From the NCBI GenBank assembly GCA_012800215.1, contig JAAZJT010000121.1, forward strand, positions 1-17,761: a stretch of DNA of 17,761 nucleotides, given 5' to 3'. This DNA comes from Bacillota bacterium. GTDB taxonomy: Bacteria > Bacillota > Dethiobacteria > Dethiobacterales > Dethiobacteraceae. The notes beneath the pieces were generated by a model. The model was not told the origin of the DNA, did no database searches, and worked only from the letters and a program-made list of their open reading frames with translations. Position numbers and translations under genes: made by a program. Shown here piece by piece: positions 1 through 6,087 of this stretch (its first letter is position 1; every line of letters starts with the position of its first letter).

Positions 1-448
1 AGTTTTTAATAATCTTGTAATGGATTTTGTCTTCTTTAGTAGCCAAAATCAAGATATAGGTCCCTGAGGGCTGATTCTCTATGTTCATCTCAAAAGTACC
101 ATTGCCTGTGCGTTGCTGCTGCAATAGCAAGTGACCTGACATATTGAAAAGCGAAATGTTATAATCTTCTTCATCCTCACCACCGTTAATACTAAGAATA
201 AGCTGTCCCTTTGTGGGGTTGGGGTGTAGCTTAACTTCACGTGGGCCGGCAAAGTGCTCTACAAGTTCTTCTTGCTGTTCTCCTCCGGCAGAAGCCATTT
301 TCAGTATGTAACAACTAATGCGGTTCCCGGCCTTATCATAAGTATAGCCAACCTGGGCGGATACCGTGTGACCAGACAGGAACAGTATTAATACCGCCGG
401 GTATAATATCCGGCAAAGCCGTCTTACAAATCTATTCTGCGTTTTCAT
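1..448 (-). CDS. Small secreted T9SS cargo protein with RHS-like YD motif (partial at window edge)
   Basis: The ATG at 448 opens a frame that runs off the left edge; 149 codons are visible and the last readable residues, KIIKN, are the usual end of a type IX secretion (T9SS) type A sorting domain, so at most a few bases are missing. Residues 1-32 form a signal peptide: a basic start (MKTQNRFVRR), a hydrophobic core and a probable cut after SAQ. Immediately after it comes GYTYDKAGNRI, which matches one YD repeat of RHS proteins. A short linker leads to the sorting domain: LHPNPTKGQL, then FNMSGHLL, then a YILILATKEDK strand. The protein is probably exported by Sec, then carried across the outer membrane by T9SS. 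The start overlaps the end of the upstream gene by 17 bases, so translation is probably coupled. What the mature part does is unknown; apart from the YD motif it is almost all sorting domain. Confidence 0.85.
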   Translation of the reverse strand, partial: MKTQNRFVRRLCRILYPAVLILFLSGHTVSAQVGYTYDKAGNRISCYILKMASAGGEQQEELVEHFAGPREVKLHPNPTKGQLILSINGGEDEEDYNISLFNMSGHLLLQQQRTGNGTFEMNIENQPSGTYILILATKEDKIHYKIIKN

Positions 449-1243
449 TGCGGGCGGATTTTAACTGGTCTATCTCCTTCTGCTGCCGGATCATATATAA
501 TGTTAATTCCTCCAGTTTCATAAGCAGCAGCTTGTTCATCTCAGCAAGATTAACACCCTCAGCCTCCATTATTTCAGCTTTTGGAATATCCGGCAAATGC
601 CTGTTCTCCTTAATAAATGCTTCCACTTCACCTAAATCACGAAGATTGTAGTCGTCATCAAAAACAAAATCGGCGGTATTGCCATCAGCACTTACGATAA
701 CTTCCTGTGTAACAATTTTTTTAGCAGAAAACACACCACCCCCGGTTATTGCAGCCAGCCTGTTACCATAACCACTACAAAACTCTATTGCTACCATATC
801 GTTTGGTACTCTATCGTTGTTATTCAGCCTACCTTCCAGTACTAAAACTCCTCTGCCTTTAGTGTCTGTCCCATTATACTTCCTTCCAATAACAATTAAT
901 CCGGGTGCTGCATCTTCAGTTGATCCAACCAAAATGGGGAACCAACCATTCCCGGGCGCAGAGCCAGAAGCATTTGAAATGAAAAAGCTATATCTTGAAG
1001 AAGGTTTCTCAACTTTAAAGTAGTGTTCCCAAGCTGCTCCCTTTAAATTTGCAGAGTAAGTATTCGCTTCAAAATCGGTAGAAACTATTTTTTTTCAGAA
1101 ATCAATCCATTGCGAAAAGTCCACTTGCCGGTGATGCTTTCATTGATATTTGCACTAGTGGTCTGTGCAGCAATTTGATTGATAGGTAGAAACATCCATA
1201 TAATCAAGAAGGGTTTCAAAACAAAAAGTAGATTCTTGTTCAT
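432..1243 (-). pseudogene. Tail-fibre-like secreted protein, interrupted by a -1 frameshift
   Basis: Transcribed from 1243 to 432. The first frame (1243-1085, 52 codons) encodes a signal peptide (MNKNLLFVLKPFLIIWMF..., cut near AAQ) and the start of the mature protein, ending ISEKK then TAG. One frame over, the protein continues without a break (IVSTDFEANTYSANLKGAAW...) to the stop at 432. Adding one A to the A8 run at 1095-1088 would give an uninterrupted 270-residue protein. The C-terminal ~75 residues, with ADFVFDDDYNLRDLGEVE, the motif RHLPDIP, and a coiled-coil end (LEELTLYMIRQQKEIDQLK), are the common ending of Bacteroidota fibre-like secreted proteins, which resembles the stalk region near S74-type tail-fibre chaperone domains. 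It could be a true pseudogene, a phase-variable or slippage-dependent gene, or a homopolymer sequencing error. It precedes and overlaps the T9SS cargo gene. Confidence 0.75.
1085..1096 (-). other. A8 homopolymer / slippery heptamer directly before a TAG stop
   Basis: On the minus strand the codons read GAA AAA AAA TAG. This contains A AAA AAA in the correct phase for -1 ribosomal slippage, with the stop codon immediately after it. A -1 slip, or one extra A added by transcriptional slippage or mutation, joins the signal-peptide frame to the long downstream frame exactly. No strong downstream stimulatory hairpin was identified. Confidence 0.8.
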
Positions 1244-1849
1244 TGTATTAAACTTTTGAAATTAAACCGGATGACGCTCGTGTAATAAATCTTCATCCTT
1301 GAAAGCAACTAACGAATTATGCTTGTTATGTAATCGTTCTACATTAAAGCTGGAAACAACAAAAAACGGGACAGCCCCATATTAAAGGCATACTTCTGTT
1401 TCAACATCTTAAGTCATGAACAGAAAAGCTTACGGAGAGAATATCAACAGCACAAATAACAGCTTTCCTATTTCAATTTTTATGCTTAGCAGAGGTTGAT
1501 GACTTTATCCAAAAAGTCAATCCTGATTTTTAGAACTATGACTAACGAATGCTATTCATACACTAATGTTCGAATAATGATGGGCAATGCGTTGAATGTA
1601 GTGACGAGATTGTTTTGTATTGTGGTGTCCTAGTCTAATTCCTAATGGACCGTTTAACGTTAACTATTCTTTTAGTCCGTCAATTTATGCCATAGCCGAT
1701 AATTCTCTGGTTGTATAGCAAATTTATCGTACATAAAAGGATTATTATAAAGTCATATCTTTATAATTTTGCCTGTAAAAGTGCAAACACATATATTTAC
1801 CATTCTTATTTTTGACTTAAGTAGCGTATTATTTTAGCTTATATTATAT
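1244..1849. other. Gene-free A+T-rich stretch
   Basis: I see no convincing gene or RNA in these 606 bases; the longest small frames are about 27 codons and look random. A 10-base palindrome TTAACGTTAA lies near 1653-1662. A -7-like box is near the right end and is listed separately. The stretch lies between a frameshifted gene and a deleted gene, so it may be decayed sequence. Confidence 0.5.
1764..1771 (+). promoter_or_regulatory. Candidate Bacteroidota -7 box (TAATTTTG) upstream of acyltransferase remnant
   Basis: TAATTTTG fits the Bacteroidota -7 consensus TAnnTTTG and points toward the gene start at 1850. I do not see a clear TTTG -33 element at the expected distance upstream, so this is tentative. 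Confidence 0.3.
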
Positions 1850-2353
1850 ATGGCAACAAGAATTCCTTTTGTGGATCAGTTGAAAGCAATCAGTATAATT
1901 TTGATTGTATATATTCATAATGATTCTGTTACGATACTTAGTTCGTTTTTTAATACGTTTAACTTGCACTTGTTTTTTATCCTTTCAGGATTTGTGCGAA
2001 AGGATCCTGTATCAGTCACTTTTTGGGATTTTGTTCGTCGTAATGGTCGGCGTCTTTTATGAATTGGTGAGCTCCCCTATGGTTTTTTGCCGGTTCTTCC
2101 TCCTCTTTTATGGTTGGGACGCAACACTCTCCCCATATTGGCCTTTCATTTATCAGCTCTAGCTCTTATAAAAGCGGTAGCACTTTTGGGCTTTGATTCC
2201 TCTTTACCATCGGGCATTTCTTACTATTGGTTGTACACTACATTGCAGATTATTATTTTGATACCCCTAGTTTTATTCCTCAACCGTTTTGCCCCTTGGA
2301 TGGTTGGGCTGAGTGGTTATGGGCTTGAAAACAAGTCGAAATCGGCTTCATAG
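1850..2353 (+). pseudogene. Acyltransferase-3 family remnant with internal deletion
   Basis: The ATG at 1850 starts a typical acyltransferase-3 (membrane O-acyltransferase) N-terminus: FVDQLKAISIILIVYIHN, which carries the expected His after the first helix, then LHLFFILSGFV, and a basic FVRRNGRRLL that normally precedes the second helix group. A TGA follows at 2060-2062. In the same frame after the stop the sequence continues as the family's C-terminal part (LGRNTLPILAFH, two further hydrophobic segments, end at TAG 2351-2353). About 170 of the usual ~340 residues are missing at the junction, so most transmembrane helices are gone. The enzyme family O-acetylates or acylates surface sugars, but this copy should be inactive. 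It converges on, and overlaps by 37 bases, the phosphoethanolamine-transferase gene. Confidence 0.8.
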
Positions 2354-3813
2354 GTAGTGGTTTTAATGCCACTACCTTTTAATAGGGTATGAAATAGAAA
2401 AGCTGTGTCAATTGTATCTAATCGACGATTTTGCATTTGTTCTATGTTTGTGTGGAGGCTTTCCTGATAGCTTTGAGAAAACCATGCGAAACAAGCGGGA
2501 TTTTGCTCTTGGGGTCTGTCATTGCCGTGTAGCCACTTACCGTCCTCACCAAATGACTGTCCGTGGTCGGCCAAAAAAATCATCCATGCTTTTTTGTCTT
2601 CCACTTGTTTCATCATTTGATCAAGGACATAATCGGTAAAGCGAGTTACGTTGTCGTATGTATTAATCATCCTTTCCCTATTATCGGCAGAGAGCCTTTT
2701 GTTATTAAGAACGGGAGTAAAATAGTGGTAATCAGGAGGCAGGTTTTTATTGTACCACCAGTGATTTCCTGCAAGATGCACCACTATTAATTTCAGAGGT
2801 GAATCATCAGCAAGCAGTCGCTCAAAATGGGGTAGTAGGTCAGAATCATATTTTGGTGTATTGCTGTAGTCTTCTAATTGCGGTTTGTTAACAATGATAC
2901 TGTCACACTCTTTAGTAAAATAGGAAAATGTTTTTATTGGATTTTGGTTTGCCAACCATGTAGTCTTATAACCACATTTACTAAATAAACTAATTAAAGA
3001 GTGCTCTTCGTTGGAGGGAGAGGGGAAGCCGGGCTTTGCTCTGGTAAGAATATAAGGTATGCTTGCTGCAGTATGAGTGTGGGGTGAAAAAGTATTAGGG
3101 AAAGATATAACATTTCGCTTCTCCATCAAAGGCATTGTGATTCTTTGGTATCCGTTCATTTGCAAATGGTCGGCGCGTAGCGCCTCCCCAATTACTAAGA
3201 TAACTGTAAGGCTGTCTTCTTTACATTCAATTATTTCTCCTGCCGATTTTCTTGGGGCTGATGCATCAGTAATACTCTCCCGGTATTCTTTGATTGCTCT
3301 GTAGAAAACAAAAGGGGCTCTATTGTTAAGAGTGTTTCTGCGTTTATGATTTACAGTGTTAAAAATAATCCCTGAGATAAGTGCGGCTGACAAAAACACT
3401 AACAGTTCCTTGCGTTGCCATTTGATTCTGAATCTCCATATACAGAAAAAAGCAGTTGTCAAAAGAAGAAATACAACAAACAAGCATAAAGATAAGGACA
3501 TGTAGTTTGCGACCTCACCGGCATCTGTATGCATAATGGATTCTATTAGAGCCGGATTAACACTAATATCTATCTGCCATACGAAAAAGGCTGTGATTCC
3601 TGATGCTAAAGATAATATGGGTAGCAGCACTGCACAAAGATACTTGTTAAGGCTGATTATGAATATTATAAGGTAAAGACCCAATGCAGACAAGCCCCAG
3701 TGAGCCACAATCTGCAAAAAATCAGACACCCCGTCCATAGGGTAGTGACGATAATTGGGCAATAGCAATAAAACCGAATAAAAGATAATCGCAAATAGTA
3801 GGAACTTTCGCAT
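2317..3813 (-). CDS. Lipid A / surface-glycan phosphoethanolamine transferase, EptA-like
   Basis: This 498-residue inner-membrane enzyme of the EptA/MCR/Cps-type (sulfatase-fold) family moves phosphoethanolamine from phosphatidylethanolamine onto lipid A or another glycan at the periplasmic face. Residues 1-155 carry about five hydrophobic segments. The catalytic domain starts near 200 with VILVIGEALRADH (Glu210, a metal ligand), then HTHTAASIPYILT, whose Thr248 sits in the nucleophile position (T-x-x-S-x-P), VVHLAGNHWWY (His347/His351 area) and FLADHGQSFGEDGKWLHGN (Asp416, His417, His429). Length and motif order are normal for the family, so it looks functional. Compared with MCR/EptA enzymes the cysteines around the nucleophile loop are missing, as seen in many non-lipid-A family members, so the acceptor is uncertain. 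Its last 12 codons overlap the convergent acyltransferase remnant. A TATATTTC box at 3898-3891 is a possible promoter element. Confidence 0.9.
   Translation of the reverse strand: MRKFLLFAIIFYSVLLLLPNYRHYPMDGVSDFLQIVAHWGLSALGLYLIIFIISLNKYLCAVLLPILSLASGITAFFVWQIDISVNPALIESIMHTDAGEVANYMSLSLCLFVVFLLLTTAFFCIWRFRIKWQRKELLVFLSAALISGIIFNTVNHKRRNTLNNRAPFVFYRAIKEYRESITDASAPRKSAGEIIECKEDSLTVILVIGEALRADHLQMNGYQRITMPLMEKRNVISFPNTFSPHTHTAASIPYILTRAKPGFPSPSNEEHSLISLFSKCGYKTTWLANQNPIKTFSYFTKECDSIIVNKPQLEDYSNTPKYDSDLLPHFERLLADDSPLKLIVVHLAGNHWWYNKNLPPDYHYFTPVLNNKRLSADNRERMINTYDNVTRFTDYVLDQMMKQVEDKKAWMIFLADHGQSFGEDGKWLHGNDRPQEQNPACFAWFSQSYQESLHTNIEQMQNRRLDTIDTAFLFHTLLKGSGIKTTTYEADFDLFSSP
2352..2380 (+). terminator. 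Rho-independent terminator of the acyltransferase remnant, inside the opposing gene
   Basis: A 9-bp perfect stem (AGGTAGTGG at 2352-2360 with CCACTACCT at 2369-2377) encloses the 8-nt loop TTTTAATG and is followed by a short T-run to 2380. It directly follows the TAG of the acyltransferase remnant and points plus-ward. The same bases encode the KGSGIKTTT stretch near the C-terminus of the phosphoethanolamine transferase on the other strand. Confidence 0.7.
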
Positions 3814-3890
3814 AGAGGAAAACTGAGAGTTTTATATTTATATCTGCAATCGAGTACTTAGCATAATCAATAGCATGTTTTCTTTCGGTC

Positions 3891-3898
3891 GAAATATA
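3891..3898 (-). promoter_or_regulatory. Weak -7-like box (TATATTTC) upstream of phosphoethanolamine transferase
   Basis: TATATTTC differs from TAnnTTTG at the last base only and lies about 78 bases before the ATG at 3813. No clear -33 TTTG is seen, so support is weak. Confidence 0.25.
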
Positions 3899-3997
3899 GC
3901 GAAGTTTTCAGAATTATTACGACGCTTGTGTTCTGAGAATGATTATTCTAAATTAGCAAATGCCTAAAACAAATAATCTGCAATAAGGCTATCAGCC

Positions 3998-5020
3998 CTA
4001 CATCGCTCCGGCAATAGTTATATACCCGGGGCTTCTGCTGGTTTCTTCGAGGATGTGTTCTATTACACGGCTGGCATTGTCGGGGTAACGCACTTTAACT
4101 CTTTCGTTACTCTTTAGCCAGGTTCTAAACTCTTCAATCATGTCATCATTAATGCTTTTTGCCACCGGCACTCCCATCGAGTGTAGCATTGCGGCGTTGC
4201 ACTGCTGTTCATACTGCAGCTTCATTGGCACAACGAATAGCTTTTTGCCCAGATACAGGGCTTCGGCCGGAGTCTCGAAACCTGCCGTGCAAAAGACTCC
4301 TTCGCAATTTAGGAGGCTCTTGGTGAATTCTTTCCCGTTGACGGGTCGTATTTTTATATTCTGAAATGAGTAGGGGTTGCGTGCGTGTTTTGAAAATACC
4401 TGCCAATGATACTCGGGAAACTGCGATAGAAAGGATATTATCTTCAAATCGGAATATGCAGGTAGATATACTGTGTAATGACCCTTGTTGCTTTTCTGTC
4501 CAAAGCGCACTTCTTTGCGGATAATCGGGGTGAAGATATTGTCGCTTAGCTTTTTGAAGTGAAAACCATAGGATTTGGCTACCGGGGCGTAATATTTAAG
4601 GACGAATTTTCCTGCCGGATCGATATTCGCGGGCTTTGGCGCATCTTCATGCGTTACGGCCGACTGGTGGCTTATGCCTATACATTTTTTCCGTCGCAAC
4701 TTGCATGCCCATGCCGAAACAGGCTCAAAATCAGAAATAACCAGGTCGTAGTCATGAACCGGCAACTTCCTCACCTCATTAAAAAAAGAAATTAGTGAGT
4801 TGTTCGAAAATGTTTTTTTGTAGTCGATGCCACCTTTCTGTCCGAAGGTGAAGCCCAGTCCTTTCAAATTAAATTTGACCGGCCAGGGTAAATCCAACTC
4901 GCATTGATGGCCACTGATTAATATATCTGTATCGGCATACTCACGTAAAACAGGGATAATGTCACGCGCCCTTGCTATGTGTCCGTTTCCTGTGCCCTGA
5001 ATGGCATATAATATTTTCAT
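3998..5020 (-). CDS. MurG/GtfB-fold glycosyltransferase of the MJ1255 type
   Basis: A 340-residue cytoplasmic or membrane-associated glycosyltransferase of the GT-B fold. From the chosen start it begins MKILYAIQGTGNGHIARARD, the Gly-rich acceptor-side loop with His that defines this family (often annotated glycosyltransferase family protein, MJ1255/Glyco_trans_1_3 type). The second half has the donor-site signature GFETPAEALYLGKK followed by VPMKLQYEQQCNAA, the usual G..E....gk....P...Q.EQ pattern. The frame is open 13 codons further, to 5059, but the start at 5020 is preferred. The family's conserved N-terminus begins there, and a TAnnTTTG box at 5075-5068 would leave almost no leader for the longer start. 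The sugar and acceptor cannot be told. It may act in surface glycan or glycolipid synthesis, in line with the phosphoethanolamine transferase downstream, from which it is separated by 184 bases. Confidence 0.85.
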   Translation of the reverse strand: MKILYAIQGTGNGHIARARDIIPVLREYADTDILISGHQCELDLPWPVKFNLKGLGFTFGQKGGIDYKKTFSNNSLISFFNEVRKLPVHDYDLVISDFEPVSAWACKLRRKKCIGISHQSAVTHEDAPKPANIDPAGKFVLKYYAPVAKSYGFHFKKLSDNIFTPIIRKEVRFGQKSNKGHYTVYLPAYSDLKIISFLSQFPEYHWQVFSKHARNPYSFQNIKIRPVNGKEFTKSLLNCEGVFCTAGFETPAEALYLGKKLFVVPMKLQYEQQCNAAMLHSMGVPVAKSINDDMIEEFRTWLKSNERVKVRYPDNASRVIEHILEETSRSPGYITIAGAM

Positions 5021-5067
5021 ACATCCACGATTTTTATACCTGTCGTCAACAATTAACAACGACGGTA

Positions 5068-5075
5068 CAAAAATA
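5068..5075 (-). promoter_or_regulatory. Bacteroidota -7 box (TATTTTTG) for the glycosyltransferase gene
   Basis: TATTTTTG is a perfect TAnnTTTG match pointing to the glycosyltransferase, about 48 bases before the ATG at 5020. A degenerate TTTA lies 22 bases upstream in place of TTTG. Transcription would start near 5060-5064, which argues against the longer 5059 start. Confidence 0.5.
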
Positions 5076-5132
5076 GTTCTCTTAATGTGCTTATTCGTAA
5101 ACTCTAGGCTAAGTGTTTGTTAAGAAAGTTAA

Positions 5133-5816
5133 TTAACTCACCATAGGTTCCAGGAAGGCGTTGCGCTTACTAAGGCTCAATTGCCAGTAGGCATGCAAAT
5201 CCATATTGAGCTTGCGCGAATTTCCTTCGGTCGCAACTAGTTTGCTGCGACGTGCTACAACAAAGGAGCGGAGCTTATGCAGCTTGCCTACCATAAAGTC
5301 GATAGCGCCCATGAAGCGGTCGTTAAGTGCAGTCACCTCCAGGTCGCAGTTGACAATCAGAGTTAGCTTATTACGGCTGATAATCTGAAGCAGTTGTTTT
5401 AGGACATTGTCGGCCAAGGTTTGCACATCAGGAATATTGAGTAAGATATATGATAGACGCGGGCGCGATTGTACCAATAGTTCCATAGAACCAAGATCGC
5501 AGAGGGTAATATTGTGGGAAAGCGTCTCGGGATGAATTCCGGCACCTCGGGGTTCGATTGGTGTATCTAAAGAATTTAGAATAAGCAGCTCTTTGTCCCA
5601 GGGTACAACTGACGACAAAACAGTTTCCAGGGCAAAGTCCTTGCTCTGGTTAAAAAGAATAGTTTCAAAGCCGGTTTGGTAAAACCTATCAGCATTAAGC
5701 TCTTTTTTCGACCACATCTGCAAAACCTTTGCGTCCATATCTTCTTCCATCAGCACTTTGCCGACCGAAAGATTCTTATCAATGCCCTGTCTGATCATGG
5801 TTGTCGTTATTATCAA
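5133..5816 (-). CDS. Diverged, shortened PhnW-like class V aminotransferase homologue (probable pseudoenzyme)
   Basis: The 227-residue product lines up by eye with 2-aminoethylphosphonate:pyruvate transaminase (PhnW, ~365 residues). FALETVLSSVVPWDKELLILN (60-81) matches the VEAVVGSVIPKDGKLLVIN-type segment; LIVNCDLE (153-160) matches the IVDAMSS segment that normally supplies the PLP-binding Asp; and AIDFMVGKLHKL then FVVARRSKL, GNSRKLNMDLHAYW (171-211) matches IDYMISSANKC...FVIARRSEL...GNARSLSLDLYDQW. The Schiff-base Lys appears kept (Lys181), but the Asp is Asn156, the GSGT phosphate loop reads QSKD, about six residues of the GVPG loop after the Lys are gone, and the C-terminal domain is absent. 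The enzyme is therefore probably inactive and may have taken another role. No other phosphonate genes are in the window. ATGs at 5816 and 5798 are both possible starts. It is divergent from priA. Confidence 0.6.
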   Translation of the reverse strand: MIITTTMIRQGIDKNLSVGKVLMEEDMDAKVLQMWSKKELNADRFYQTGFETILFNQSKDFALETVLSSVVPWDKELLILNSLDTPIEPRGAGIHPETLSHNITLCDLGSMELLVQSRPRLSYILLNIPDVQTLADNVLKQLLQIISRNKLTLIVNCDLEVTALNDRFMGAIDFMVGKLHKLRSFVVARRSKLVATEGNSRKLNMDLHAYWQLSLSKRNAFLEPMVS

Positions 5817-5842
5817 TGTTTAAAACTATCTTAGTCTTGGGG

Positions 5843-5850
5843 TAAAAATA
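5843..5850 (-). promoter_or_regulatory. Weak -7-like box (TATTTTTA) upstream of the PhnW-like gene
   Basis: TATTTTTA differs from TAnnTTTG by one base and lies about 27 bases before the ATG at 5816. A -33 TTTG is not obvious; ATTG is seen at roughly 23 bases' spacing. Confidence 0.25.
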
Positions 5851-6051
5851 GTTTAACGGGGCATGCTGTATATCAATGTAACGTTAAGATTGAGTTATAT
5901 TGTCGTACATAGTTATGACAATTCGGGGGCCATTTACACGTATATTTTGCAGGACAGTTTTTATCTATGTATCAATTTTTTCCACCAAAGCATCATTTTG
6001 TTTGACTATTCATACAAAGGGCCGGTTCGATGAAAGACGCTTCCAATTTGT

Positions 6052-6059
6052 TATCTTTA
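6052..6059 (+). promoter_or_regulatory. Candidate -7 box (TATCTTTA) upstream of priA
   Basis: TATCTTTA matches TAnnTTTG except for the last base, with TTCG as a poor -33 element 22 bases upstream. It would give a leader of about 20-25 bases before the ATG at 6088. Confidence 0.35.
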
Positions 6060-6087
6060 CAACTTGTTTTACGGAAGATGAAAAGAT

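Noticed and set aside
1369..1381. GGGACAGCCCC element next to an A/T run as a terminator in the gene-free stretch
   Set aside because: Only three G-C pairs can form; looks like half of a lost inverted repeat.
1653..1662. Palindrome TTAACGTTAA as an operator
   Set aside because: Ten bases of palindrome in A+T-rich sequence occurs by chance, and no gene start or promoter is linked to it.
3984..3998. Hairpin GGCT-GAT-AGCC just after the glycosyltransferase stop as a terminator
   Set aside because: Four strong pairs with at most two weak ones and no T-run; too weak to call.
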